Virus record (IMG/VR): IMGVR_UViG_3300042311_000577
Location: 58,795 to 122,794 of that record
Strand: one strand, 5' to 3'
DNA: 64,000 nt
Source: a virus
This document shows, in pieces, positions 1 to 10,147 of this stretch; position 1 is the first letter of the stretch, and the number at the start of each line of letters is the position of its first letter. The notes under the pieces are model-generated. The model had not been told where the DNA came from. It searched no databases and was given only the letters and a program-made list of their open reading frames with translations. The translations under genes and the position numbers were made by a program.

Positions 1-3000
1 ATTGCGCTTGAACAGTCATTGTTGAAGGATCCATTTTATTTCTCATATATGTAAGACTAAAATTAGGAAATAATGGATCTTTATATTCTACACCTTTATC
101 ACCAGCAGCTTCAATTCTAATTTGTTCTACGGTTTTAAATGAGTTTTTATATAACTCAACATTCAATAAATTTTTAGCATCCGTAATTAAAGTAATACCA
201 TTCTTTAATACATTATTATAATCATCCTTGTCTTTCCAAATTTTATTATCATCACTTGTAGGTTCCCATTTTTTTAAATATTCTGCTGGTAATTTAAATG
301 TAACAGATGCTTTATCAGATCTACCACCACCAACTGATCCAACAGCTGTAATGAAAGATTTTAAATTCTCATCTATTTTACCTCCAGCTTTCATCATTAA
401 ATCAGAATATATTGCTGCAAATGCTCTGTTATTTTCCTCTGCACCATCCTTAAGATCTGACCAAGGAGTATTTACACCTGAAAATGATACCCTATTGTTT
501 TCAGTATCTTTAAATGATAAATTATTTAAAGCACCTTTTACTTGTAAAAAATGTTCATATGATGGTGAATATACACCAGGTTCAATTTGAACAGCAGCCG
601 CACCTTTATTCATTAAACCACCACCAGCTCCTCCAAATGCGCCTGTAACAGGAGTTTGTAAACTTTCAATAAGTTTAACTTTAGAATCTTTCATTGCATT
701 AAACTCATCTCCAAGATCCATTTCTTCACCAAATATACCTGTTTGAGCATTAACAAGACGCATAGTTTCAACAGGATTACTACTAAACATATTATAAATA
801 CCTTCTATTCCTGAAGCTGCTAAGTATGTTCCTCCAGCTAATAATGCACCTACACCACCTGTAAATGCAGCACCTGGTCCTGTAGGAGCACCTACGGCTG
901 CTCCTGTTCCAAAACCTAATAATGTTTCACTTGCTAATTGTGTAAAACTAAAACCATCATCACGTATTAAGGCATCAGGATTTTTTCTTGCAATATTTTT
1001 ATAAAATTGATCAGCATCTTGAATTGGATTATAATTATGATCATACATATATTCTGCATAGTTATAACCTTGTGCTTTTAATTTCTGAATAGTTTCTTCA
1101 GCAGCTTGTTTTTTATTTGCAATTATAGCGGCTTGTGCACCAGCATAATCATCTAAAGTTTTACTATAATTTCTTAATTGTTCAAAGCTTTTGCTATAAT
1201 ATACATAAGGATTATCTCTTCTTTTTTCCATAACTAACATCATTCTTTTTGTCATGTCAGTAATTTTAGAAGGATCTGTTTTTCCAGGTTCTATTGTACT
1301 GCTATAACCAGAAAGTTTTTCTTCTGCTGTAGGTATATTAAAAGTAGCTCTATATGGTTTTTTAGTAATAGGGTCTGTAAAAACTGTTTTAGATTGAATT
1401 TTATTTTGTCCATCTTTTGCAGTCTTTGAATAAGTACCTTCATTCCAATAAGCTTTATCTTCTTTTTCAAGAGAAGTTTCATATTGACCTTGATTTAATA
1501 AAGCTCCGATTTCTTGATCATTTAATGGTGTACCATCACTATGTTCTAGTGCATTATTAGTACCTTTTCCAAGTTGTGTTCTAGGATTACCTTTTATAAA
1601 TTTAATAAGTTCTGCTTTATTAGTTTTAAAGATATCAGCATTACCTACATTAGGAATTGTACCAGAATTAATAATATAATTTATATCATCATCACTTATA
1701 GTTTTTTCATTATAGAGATCTCTTAAAAGGTTAACAGCAAGATTTTTAGCATTAGAACCTTCTTGAGCATACATATCATCAATACTTTTTCTTACAACTT
1801 CAGGATCTATTTTTACTCTATCCTTTTCTTCCATATTTGTAAAACCATCTAAGTCACCTAAATTAAAAACTTCAGTAAGTTCTTTTTTCTCTACTAAGTT
1901 TCCTTTACCATCAGTTGTATATAATCCGGATTTTAATGCAGCTTGATACTGAATTTTTTCCATTGCTAACTGATGCTTGTATCCTGCTAATTCCATTTGA
2001 CCAGCATGTCTTTGTGAAATCAAGGCAGAATCATACTGATACTTTTGTCTTTGTACAGCAAATGGATTTGGATCATAACTTAATTCATAGTTATTAAATG
2101 CATGGGATCTAATAGCAGCATCTAAATCAGTCTGTAATAATGATGAAGCCATAACAGCATCAACTCTACCTCTCATTTGATTTAAATCATCAAATGATAG
2201 TTTATCTCCACCTTCAGTTAATAATGTCTTATTTACATTATCAGTTATAAGTTTCTCATCACTTTCAGTTTGACTTAGCATCTCACCAATTTTTTCATTG
2301 GCATCTTTATATTTTTCTAATGCACTTTCAGCTGTATAATGAGCAGTACCATTTTTAATAGATTGCTCAATTGAAGATATCATATTATCATTAACTTTCT
2401 TTTGATTTATTAAATCACTTTTAGTTAACTCAGTTTGTTTTTTTAATACATTCAAAGCTTCATTAAGATATGCTTTTTCAGCAAGATCAGCATTACCACC
2501 AAACTCTGGCCTATCTTTATTAGCCATTGCTTCATCTTTTCTTTTTAGATATGCTTTTGCTGCATATACTTCTTGTATCTTAGGATCTTTACCTAGGATA
2601 GAATAAAACAAACTCTGTAGAGGGGGAATGATTTGCTCCCCGTTTTGTTCAGTTATAATCCAGTCTCCTTGAGGTGTAGTCTTTTTAATTTTATAGTTTA
2701 ATTGTTTTGCTAACTCTGCAGCTTTTTTATCCATATTAACATATGGTGTATACTTTACATCACCAAAACTTGTTAATTGCTCATATGGAGTATTCTTAAA
2801 TTCTTGAATTTTATAATCAATTAATCTTAATCCATCTCCCCAATATTCATCATTTGTTTTTTCATCAGTTGAATATCTTTTACCCTCACCTATAGCTTTT
2901 TCATTTGAAGTATTTTTTGTCCATGCCATATCTTTCATAAGATTAGCATCTTCATAAAAAGGTCTAAAAAGCTGAGTTGCTTGTTGAACATTTTGATCTA

Positions 3001-3253
3001 ATGAGAGATCCAAACCTGTAACTCTTTTTAAATTAAAATCAATTTTCTTAAATGTATTGTCTCTTTTTTTTACACTTTCATCATGTGTCAATGGAGCATT
3101 TAAAATCTGACCATACATGTTATTAAGCTTACTCCAATTTTGATCATACTGACTTTGTTTTAATTGTAAAACATTTGTAGTAAAATTAAAATCAGGTTGG
3201 TAAGGTTGATAATCCGGTATAAAATCTGTTACTCCTAGTGGATACTGTGCCAT
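1..3253 (-). CDS. Giant virion protein, 3' end outside window (probable cargo)
   Basis: An open frame starts at an ATG reading MAQYPLGVTDFIPDYQPYQP and runs without a stop off the left edge, so at least 1084 residues are present and the C-terminus is missing. It is highly charged and largely helical, rich in Lys, Asn and Gln, with a long coiled-coil-like part at about residues 240-480. A glycine/alanine-rich hydrophobic stretch at about 760-810 (GAAVGAPTGPGAAFTGGVGA) could interact with membrane. It follows four other giant proteins, each in the same orientation with little spacing, downstream of the tail genes. In crAss-like phages this position holds internal virion or ejected cargo proteins. 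No enzymatic motif was recognised. Function is inferred from context only. Confidence 0.8.
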   Translation of the reverse strand, partial: MAQYPLGVTDFIPDYQPYQPDFNFTTNVLQLKQSQYDQNWSKLNNMYGQILNAPLTHDESVKKRDNTFKKIDFNLKRVTGLDLSLDQNVQQATQLFRPFYEDANLMKDMAWTKNTSNEKAIGEGKRYSTDEKTNDEYWGDGLRLIDYKIQEFKNTPYEQLTSFGDVKYTPYVNMDKKAAELAKQLNYKIKKTTPQGDWIITEQNGEQIIPPLQSLFYSILGKDPKIQEVYAAKAYLKRKDEAMANKDRPEFGGNADLAEKAYLNEALNVLKKQTELTKSDLINQKKVNDNMISSIEQSIKNGTAHYTAESALEKYKDANEKIGEMLSQTESDEKLITDNVNKTLLTEGGDKLSFDDLNQMRGRVDAVMASSLLQTDLDAAIRSHAFNNYELSYDPNPFAVQRQKYQYDSALISQRHAGQMELAGYKHQLAMEKIQYQAALKSGLYTTDGKGNLVEKKELTEVFNLGDLDGFTNMEEKDRVKIDPEVVRKSIDDMYAQEGSNAKNLAVNLLRDLYNEKTISDDDINYIINSGTIPNVGNADIFKTNKAELIKFIKGNPRTQLGKGTNNALEHSDGTPLNDQEIGALLNQGQYETSLEKEDKAYWNEGTYSKTAKDGQNKIQSKTVFTDPITKKPYRATFNIPTAEEKLSGYSSTIEPGKTDPSKITDMTKRMMLVMEKRRDNPYVYYSKSFEQLRNYSKTLDDYAGAQAAIIANKKQAAEETIQKLKAQGYNYAEYMYDHNYNPIQDADQFYKNIARKNPDALIRDDGFSFTQLASETLLGFGTGAAVGAPTGPGAAFTGGVGALLAGGTYLAASGIEGIYNMFSSNPVETMRLVNAQTGIFGEEMDLGDEFNAMKDSKVKLIESLQTPVTGAFGGAGGGLMNKGAAAVQIEPGVYSPSYEHFLQVKGALNNLSFKDTENNRVSFSGVNTPWSDLKDGAEENNRAFAAIYSDLMMKAGGKIDENLKSFITAVGSVGGGRSDKASVTFKLPAEYLKKWEPTSDDNKIWKDKDDYNNVLKNGITLITDAKNLLNVELYKNSFKTVEQIRIEAAGDKGVEYKDPLFPNFSLTYMRNKMDPSTMTVQAQ

Positions 3254-3308
3254 AATTTTTTAATTATAAAACTATTAAAATTTTTTAAGTTTACTAAACA
3301 TAGAAAGT

Positions 3309-5753
3309 TTACATGATAAAAGGATTCCATGAATCTACATAAACATAACCTCCATTTGCATAAAGCTGGCCTCCAAACTTACCTTTTAATTCTTTAAGTG
3401 CTAAGTAATTTGCCTTCTCATAAGTCATACCATTTCTCATATGTTCTCTAACTATATCTTCTTTGGTAGGACCAGTTGCTCCAGTCAATGGTTTTTCAAC
3501 TCCAGTATGATACATCATTCCATAATCATATTCTGTATTAAACTGTGGAGTAACTTGATTTCTATTATACACGTTAGCCATTTGATCATTAGCCTCCATT
3601 ACAGCTCTTGTTGTATTAAAGTTTCTTTTAGTTTTAAGAGCACTACTTAAATTTTGGTCTCTAGCTTGATTTGCTAATCCTTGATTCAATATGTTAGTTC
3701 TAGCTTCATTTACAGCCATATCCATTTGTCCCTTTCTTGCATTGACTGAATTTTGAGTATTTACATTTCTTGCTTGTACATCAGCTACTGCACCTACTCC
3801 AGCATTTAATGCTTTATCTAGTAAGTCACCCATTTGTTTTTGTTTATCAGCTGTAGAACCTGCTTGTGAATACATGATTGCATTTTTCATATTATTAGCT
3901 GCTGAATTTGCAGCATGTAATTTTGCATCAAATGATTCATAAGCACCAGATGTTTTTGCATCAGGAGGAAGAACAACATTTGTACGTGCTACACCTGTAT
4001 TAGCTAAAGCGTTAGTTAAAACATTAAGTTTTGCATTAACACTCCAACGTGGTTTATCAGCAACTTGTCCTTGACTTCCATCTTGACAAACACACTGCTC
4101 TTCATTTTCAATAGGAAATTCTTTTACTTCTCCTGTTACAGGATCAGTACATCTACAAATAAGAGATTCTGTTTCTCCACCACATGATGGATCATCAGTT
4201 ATACAGTTTCCATTTTCATCTTTTTTTGCAACTTTTGGTGTACCATCTTCATTGTTTATTGTATTTCCATTTTTATCTTTACAATAACATGGTTCATCAT
4301 TAGGTTCATTAACTATATGTTCAGCAATTTGTGATTTACCTTTTACACCTTCAATACAATCTTTATATATACCACCAGCAGCAGGATCACTAATTATTGT
4401 GTTTATTGCTTTTTGTTTTGCTTCTTCCCATTTTGGATTTGGATTACCGCTAGCATCAGTTGGTCTTTGACCATCTAAATGACCTGGGAAAACTCTTACT
4501 AACATATCATCAATATCTAATGATGCTTGTATTTTTTTACAAACACCATTTGCAATAGCTACAGGATCACCTCCTCCACCGCCACCACCATGCCAAGTAA
4601 CTGCTTGACCTTTAACAATTTTGTATTGACCTTTTGTTCCTATTGAAGATGTAGAAGGAATCCAATCTGAACCAGAAGAAAGTGAACTAACTTGTTTTGA
4701 ACCAATGTTATTTACAGTAACTTGACTATCTCCGGGACCACCAAACTTAGGCATACCACCGTAAGCCATTTGTTCAGGATGATAAGGAAAATCATATCCA
4801 CCCATTTGCATTCCATAAGCCGCATATGGTATTCCTCCATAAGCCATCATACCAGGTTGTTGCATCATTTCTGGAGGAGGTATACTACCTTGCATTTGAG
4901 CCATTGATTCTGGTGAAGCTACTGGAGCTCCACTAGGCATTTGTTGTGGTGCAGCCGGAGCTTGTTGTGCTCCTTGATTCATCATTGCTTGATCTGCTTC
5001 CATAGCTTGCATAGGATTAGTTTGTTGCATTTCTTCTGCTAACATTGGATTTTGTTCTTGCGGCATTTCAGGATTAACACCTTGATTCATTGATTGGGCT
5101 AATTGATCAGCTTGTTCTTTTAACTCAGGCATTAAATCTTGTTCAGAAATTCCATTAACTTCCATATAAGGTTTAGACATAGCAGGAATACCTTGAGGAA
5201 AACCTTTCATTGATTCTTGAACTAAAGCTAAAGCACCTAACTTCATGATAAAGTTTTTGATCATTATAGTAGCAGTATCTCTTTCTAGTTTACCACTATC
5301 AGGATCTAATAATATAGACTTATATTTATTTATGTTATAAGGCTTTGCAAGTTCTGCTGGAGTATAACCACCTTTCTTAGGTGTTTTATTAAACATAGCA
5401 AGAACATTTGCATCATTTATTTTTAATGAAGCTGTGTCACTAAAGATAAAAGTATCATCAGGAAGATTTAAAGGAACACCTCCTTCATGATGTCTTTTAC
5501 CAATAATCTTTAAATGATCAGGAATTGATTGACCACTTATAGGACCAAATGCAGTTTCCCCACCTTCAGCTTCTAGATTTGCTTTATCTCTTGGTACAGC
5601 ACTTAGTGTATCTTTAACTCCTTCATAAGATCTACCATCTAATTTTCTATAATCAGCTCCACCGAAGGCACCTGGTTTTAAAGACAATGAACCATCAACC
5701 TGCTTTCCGTAAGCAGCCTTATCTAAAGGTAATTTTGTTATTTGAACTCTCAT
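3309..5753 (-). CDS. Giant virion protein with HHEGGVPLNLPDD motif
   Basis: An 814-residue protein. The N-terminal 150 residues carry EAEGGETAFGPISG and KRHHEGGVPLNLPDDTFIFS, a block I recognise as recurrent in virion proteins of Bacteroidota phages. Next comes a Met/Gln/Pro-rich disordered stretch (about 210-340) with repeated AYGG units and a GGPGDSQV motif that is also found in the neighbouring 1443-residue protein. A Cys-rich part (about 480-560) has CxC and CxD patterns, and an Ala/Asn/Gln-rich helical region (about 570-720) follows. The C-terminus again carries GG units (GKFGGQLYANGGYVYV). No catalytic motif is visible. It starts 4 bases after the upstream stop, so the two are probably co-transcribed. 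Likely role: internal virion or ejected protein. Confidence 0.8.
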   Translation of the reverse strand: MRVQITKLPLDKAAYGKQVDGSLSLKPGAFGGADYRKLDGRSYEGVKDTLSAVPRDKANLEAEGGETAFGPISGQSIPDHLKIIGKRHHEGGVPLNLPDDTFIFSDTASLKINDANVLAMFNKTPKKGGYTPAELAKPYNINKYKSILLDPDSGKLERDTATIMIKNFIMKLGALALVQESMKGFPQGIPAMSKPYMEVNGISEQDLMPELKEQADQLAQSMNQGVNPEMPQEQNPMLAEEMQQTNPMQAMEADQAMMNQGAQQAPAAPQQMPSGAPVASPESMAQMQGSIPPPEMMQQPGMMAYGGIPYAAYGMQMGGYDFPYHPEQMAYGGMPKFGGPGDSQVTVNNIGSKQVSSLSSGSDWIPSTSSIGTKGQYKIVKGQAVTWHGGGGGGGDPVAIANGVCKKIQASLDIDDMLVRVFPGHLDGQRPTDASGNPNPKWEEAKQKAINTIISDPAAGGIYKDCIEGVKGKSQIAEHIVNEPNDEPCYCKDKNGNTINNEDGTPKVAKKDENGNCITDDPSCGGETESLICRCTDPVTGEVKEFPIENEEQCVCQDGSQGQVADKPRWSVNAKLNVLTNALANTGVARTNVVLPPDAKTSGAYESFDAKLHAANSAANNMKNAIMYSQAGSTADKQKQMGDLLDKALNAGVGAVADVQARNVNTQNSVNARKGQMDMAVNEARTNILNQGLANQARDQNLSSALKTKRNFNTTRAVMEANDQMANVYNRNQVTPQFNTEYDYGMMYHTGVEKPLTGATGPTKEDIVREHMRNGMTYEKANYLALKELKGKFGGQLYANGGYVYVDSWNPFIM

Positions 5754-5757
5754 GTGT

Positions 5758-8700
5758 TTATATAAATTTTATTTGACCACCAGCAGCAAGTATTTTTCCT
5801 ATCTCTTCTTGAGTAAGATCATATACTCCACCTTTCCTATATTGAGATTGCCCACCTCTTCTAAAAAATGCTGACTCACCTACATTACCAATAAAAGCAG
5901 TTGAACCTTCACCAGCTCCTTTTGAACCTTCTTTACCTTGTTCTTCATACCCACCACCTACATCTGTTTGTGTAGGATTTACTCTATTATCAGAAGTAGT
6001 TAAATCACCCATCCAATTTTGAGCATATTGATTTTTTCTTCTATTTCCTCCACCAATTAAAAGTCCTGATCCTAATTGTTTAAGATTACCAATTGCTTTT
6101 GGTCTAAGTGTTCTTGCAGTTTCAATTTCATACTTTGTAGTAAAATCTTGTGGTGTTCCTTGAACTTGTTTAGTATAATTTTCATTATAACATATATCAC
6201 CCGGTCTTGCATTTAGCACTTGTTCTTCTGTACACGGACCAGCACCAATATTTGTAACACCACCTGCATTAGGATCAAAAGGTCCTGACCCACTAAATTG
6301 CCCACCTGGATCAAATGAAGGCATATAACCTCCATAAGCCATATAGGCTGGTACATAACCACCTTCTTTTTGTACAAGATTACTATAGCCTTTTTGTTTT
6401 GCCCAGTTATCAAATGACCCATATTGTTTTTTGTTAGGTTCATTTTCCCACATTTTATATACATTACCTGCAGCTACAAGTTCTCTATTTCCAAGATCCT
6501 TTGTATTTTGTACTCTACCTGCAATTTCTTGTACACCTGCACCACTCATACCAAAACCATTACTGTTTCTTTGTTGCTGTAATTGTTGTTGTCTTTGAGC
6601 TTCAGCCATTCTTTGTTGTTCTGCAATTTTAGCTTGTTGAATATCATAAGCTTTTTTGTCAGCTACTTGTTTATCTCTATAAGAACCTTCTGACATACCA
6701 TCCATAGTACCCATCAAATTCATATCATCATTGGTAGCTGCACCTTCCCAAGGATCAGAATATTCTTGAAAATTTCTTGCCATTTCTGGTTGCTGAGTAG
6801 GAATCTCTTGCATACCTCTTGCAGGTAAACTACCAGGATTTTCATACAAACCTTCTGTAAATCTTTTTAAGTCAGTTTGATTAGGATAAATACTATTATT
6901 ACCTGTAGCCTGATTGAATTCATTTCCAACATTTTGATTCATTGCAGCATCAGGTGATGCCCCTGGTCTAGGTGCAATTTGACCTTGCTCTATTAAGTTT
7001 GTATTTTCTTTTGCAATTGCTTGTGGAGATCTATACCCTGGCATACCAGGAATACCTGCTAATAAATTTTCAGCTTCAGCAAATGTCATTTTATTTTGTG
7101 ACGGATTTGCATTTGATAAATCAGCAGTATTAGAAAAAGATTGCTGATTCTGCCAAAACTGAGAAGGTTGTAAATTAGTTTCTGAATTAGATGTTCCAGT
7201 TGCTGGATTAGCATTAACAGCACCTTTATTTCCTGTTGTACCTTGTAAAGCATTATTACCAGCACCTACTGTTATTGGTCTTGTAGGAGCTGGAGTTTGA
7301 TCTTCAATTGCATTCATTGCATCAGTCTGATCTCTCCAACTCATGTTCTCCCATGTTTCTTGATCAAATCCGTATCTTTCTGCTTGTGTTTTTCTTGGTT
7401 GTTCTGGTGCTGTAGAACTAGTTGCACTTGCATCAGATGCGGTTGTTGCGGTATTAGTAGCTCCTTTATTTTCATCACCTGGTAATACCATTGGTGCATG
7501 CCAATTACTTGTATTAGTATTAGTATTTGCTGTATTTGTATTTGCAGTATTAGTAGTTGTTGTTGCATTAGCATTTGGTTGCGTTGTTACAGTTGCATTA
7601 GGATTGTTAGGATCAAACCAACTATTTTTAACTGTTAATGTTTTTTTACCAGACCACCATGGACCTTTTTCATATTTCCATTCACTAGGCATATAACCTG
7701 GTGCAGGACCAGACGCTGTTGAACCTTGTCTTGGTTGTGGTTGACCTGATTGTCCTGGGATATATCCTCCAGGAACTTTAACTATATTTCCTTTAGCATC
7801 TCTAGGAAAATCAATTTGTCTTGCCCATCTAAAATCTTTTTTTATTGGGTTAAACATATCTAATAACTGTTGTCCAACAGATGGAGCAGTTGGATATGCA
7901 TATGATCCTCCACCTTGTGTAGTATTTTGTGTTTGAGTAGTAGTTTTATTTTGGTTATTTATTTCATTTTGTTTTTTAAGCCAGTCAGCTTCCCAAGTTT
8001 TCTTTTCTGTTTCAAGTCTTTTTTTATACTCATCTTCTGTAAGATCTTTCCAAGTAGTTGCTCCAGGATTAGTATTTGCTGTATTTACTTGACTATCATT
8101 AGGACCAGCAAATCTATATAAACCACCATTCCTAAAATAAGGATCCATTACATTTTTAGAGTCATCAGCATATGCATTGTCATATGCAACAATTGGAGAT
8201 ATCGGCATTTCATTACCTCCATAGACAAACTTCTGAAGATTACCATAAGGATCCATCTGAGGATTAGCCACAGGTCCCCCAAATTCTTTACCTGAAATAA
8301 ATCTTTGTTTAGCTTTATTCCAACTATCTAATGAGTATCCTAGTTTTAAATATTCTTCTTCAATACCAGGAGCATCCATCATAGCTGGATTATTTTTTAT
8401 AAGTTCATATAATACTTCTTCATCCGGATCAGGAAATCTAGATTTAAACTCAGAATTATAAACATTAGGATCAGTATTATCAGGAGAAGCAGCATTAGGA
8501 TCTAAAGCATCAACTTGTGCATCTTGAGGTGTCCATAGACCTGTTAAATAATCTACTTGTTCTTCAGGAAATTCTCTAATTACTCCAGCATTTGGATCCG
8601 CAGTTGCATTAAATTCTCCAGGGTTAATTACAGAACCTTTCATCCATGGATACTGAGAAGTTTCAGCTTTTCTTCTTGCAGCTTCATCTGGTGAGATAGC

Positions 8701-10089
8701 TTCTACTTCATTACCTTGTGCATCATAAACCATTTCTGTTCCAGCAGGAGCAGGATTTAATTCCATATAACCAGGATATGATTTAGTACTATTAGCATTA
8801 TTATTAAGAGTAACATTATTATTTTTTGCAGGATCTGCTGCATTATTTATTACTCTAGATTTAGTTCTTATGATTTCACCAGGATAACTTCTTGATGTAC
8901 TCCAAGATGAACTATAACCACCCGGATAACTTCCCGGCATATAACCATAAGAAGGACTTCCAAACATACTCATAGGAACTCCTTTAGCAGTCCATTCTCT
9001 TTTTCCTGTCCACCATGGTCCTTTTTTATATGTTAAATCAATCAAAGGTCCTGTTTGACCTTGTGTTGTTTGACCTGTACCTTGACCAGATGCTTGAGGA
9101 TTTTGTATAATATTTGGACTAATAACTTGTAAATAGTTAGGCATTCCTGGGACACCGAAATAACCAGCAGCTACATCTCCAAACATATTTTGGAAATCTT
9201 TTTGAGCTCTTTTCATTTCTCTACCTCTTCTTGCTTCTGGTATATTTTCAAAACCAGCACCGTGTATTTGATTCATAGGTTGTTTAAATATATTTGATAC
9301 TGTATCAGAATAAGCTTTAAGATGATGTTCACCCGCTTCAGGGTCTCCCGTTTGTACTTGCATACCATCTTGACCCATAGGTATTCCAGATTGTTGCTTT
9401 AAATTATTCATTGTGGTAAATAATTTTTTAGCAATACCCTCATTTCCTAAATCTTTTACACCTCTTCTAAATGCATTAACAAATGCTTGTCTACCATCTA
9501 TTGTGCTATCTAGAGTAGAGGATTGATTTGATTGATCTTGTTCAAGGCCTTCACTAGCTTTTCTTAAACCTTTTACAATATTTTTTACAAATTTTCTTTT
9601 ATTCACAGTTCCTCCTTTTTTTTCTTTATCTAACTCTTCATCCTCTGCAGTTACTTCCTCTTCAGTATCTTCAGCTTCTGTATCTTCATCTTCTTCTTCA
9701 TAATCTGCATAAGGATCATTCTCACTTACCCAAGGTTCATTTATGTTATATAAAGGTTCTCTTTTTACAGGTTCTACTTCTTGATCTTCAGTTTCTTGAT
9801 TGATTATATTTTCACCAGTGTCAAGAGTTTGATCCATGATAAAACTTCTAACTTCTTCAATCTTATCTAAAGCTTCTAATGGATCTAAGTCATATTCATT
9901 TTGTAGAGTGTCAATAATATCTGAGTTGTCTTTATTAGCACCGAGCTCATTCATTATAGTTTCCTCAATGTCATACTCATTCATTTTCATCTGCATCCCA
10001 TACCGTGCTTTTGGTAAACCAGTAAACTTGTTTAGTTTGCTAATAAACTTACCAGTACTTCCACCAGCTTTGTAAATTCTAACTTTCAT
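5758..10089 (-). CDS. Giant low-complexity virion protein with GPWW repeats
   Basis: A 1443-residue protein dominated by Asn, Gln, Thr, Pro and Gly low complexity. The N-terminus has GKFISKLNKFTGLPKARYG, related to the SLNKFAKGG tag of the next proteins upstream. An acidic stretch follows at about 100-155. Two copies of a Y(K/E)KGPWW(T/S)GK motif lie at about 354-363 and 806-815, showing an internal duplication. A Thr/Asn-rich linker spans about 826-862, and a Gln-rich helix (QRQQQLQQQRN) lies near 1190. The last residues, RKGGVYDLTQEEIGKIL, are a C-terminal tag shared with neighbouring proteins. A TTTAGTATATTA element sits just upstream of the start. Probably a virion cargo or structural protein; its enzymatic role is unknown. 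Confidence 0.8.
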   Translation of the reverse strand: MKVRIYKAGGSTGKFISKLNKFTGLPKARYGMQMKMNEYDIEETIMNELGANKDNSDIIDTLQNEYDLDPLEALDKIEEVRSFIMDQTLDTGENIINQETEDQEVEPVKREPLYNINEPWVSENDPYADYEEEDEDTEAEDTEEEVTAEDEELDKEKKGGTVNKRKFVKNIVKGLRKASEGLEQDQSNQSSTLDSTIDGRQAFVNAFRRGVKDLGNEGIAKKLFTTMNNLKQQSGIPMGQDGMQVQTGDPEAGEHHLKAYSDTVSNIFKQPMNQIHGAGFENIPEARRGREMKRAQKDFQNMFGDVAAGYFGVPGMPNYLQVISPNIIQNPQASGQGTGQTTQGQTGPLIDLTYKKGPWWTGKREWTAKGVPMSMFGSPSYGYMPGSYPGGYSSSWSTSRSYPGEIIRTKSRVINNAADPAKNNNVTLNNNANSTKSYPGYMELNPAPAGTEMVYDAQGNEVEAISPDEAARRKAETSQYPWMKGSVINPGEFNATADPNAGVIREFPEEQVDYLTGLWTPQDAQVDALDPNAASPDNTDPNVYNSEFKSRFPDPDEEVLYELIKNNPAMMDAPGIEEEYLKLGYSLDSWNKAKQRFISGKEFGGPVANPQMDPYGNLQKFVYGGNEMPISPIVAYDNAYADDSKNVMDPYFRNGGLYRFAGPNDSQVNTANTNPGATTWKDLTEDEYKKRLETEKKTWEADWLKKQNEINNQNKTTTQTQNTTQGGGSYAYPTAPSVGQQLLDMFNPIKKDFRWARQIDFPRDAKGNIVKVPGGYIPGQSGQPQPRQGSTASGPAPGYMPSEWKYEKGPWWSGKKTLTVKNSWFDPNNPNATVTTQPNANATTTTNTANTNTANTNTNTSNWHAPMVLPGDENKGATNTATTASDASATSSTAPEQPRKTQAERYGFDQETWENMSWRDQTDAMNAIEDQTPAPTRPITVGAGNNALQGTTGNKGAVNANPATGTSNSETNLQPSQFWQNQQSFSNTADLSNANPSQNKMTFAEAENLLAGIPGMPGYRSPQAIAKENTNLIEQGQIAPRPGASPDAAMNQNVGNEFNQATGNNSIYPNQTDLKRFTEGLYENPGSLPARGMQEIPTQQPEMARNFQEYSDPWEGAATNDDMNLMGTMDGMSEGSYRDKQVADKKAYDIQQAKIAEQQRMAEAQRQQQLQQQRNSNGFGMSGAGVQEIAGRVQNTKDLGNRELVAAGNVYKMWENEPNKKQYGSFDNWAKQKGYSNLVQKEGGYVPAYMAYGGYMPSFDPGGQFSGSGPFDPNAGGVTNIGAGPCTEEQVLNARPGDICYNENYTKQVQGTPQDFTTKYEIETARTLRPKAIGNLKQLGSGLLIGGGNRRKNQYAQNWMGDLTTSDNRVNPTQTDVGGGYEEQGKEGSKGAGEGSTAFIGNVGESAFFRRGGQSQYRKGGVYDLTQEEIGKILAAGGQIKFI

Positions 10090-10106
10090 AATAATGCATT
10101 ATATAC

Positions 10107-10118
10107 TAATATACTAAA
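10107..10118 (-). promoter_or_regulatory. TTTAGTATATTA element upstream of 1443-aa gene
   Basis: On the minus strand this reads TTTAGTATATTA, 17 bases before the ATG. The same core recurs at the starts of several other structural genes on this strand, so it is a candidate phage promoter or transcription-start element. Confidence 0.45.
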
Positions 10119-10147
10119 TTTTAATTTAATTGATAAACTTACTAAGT

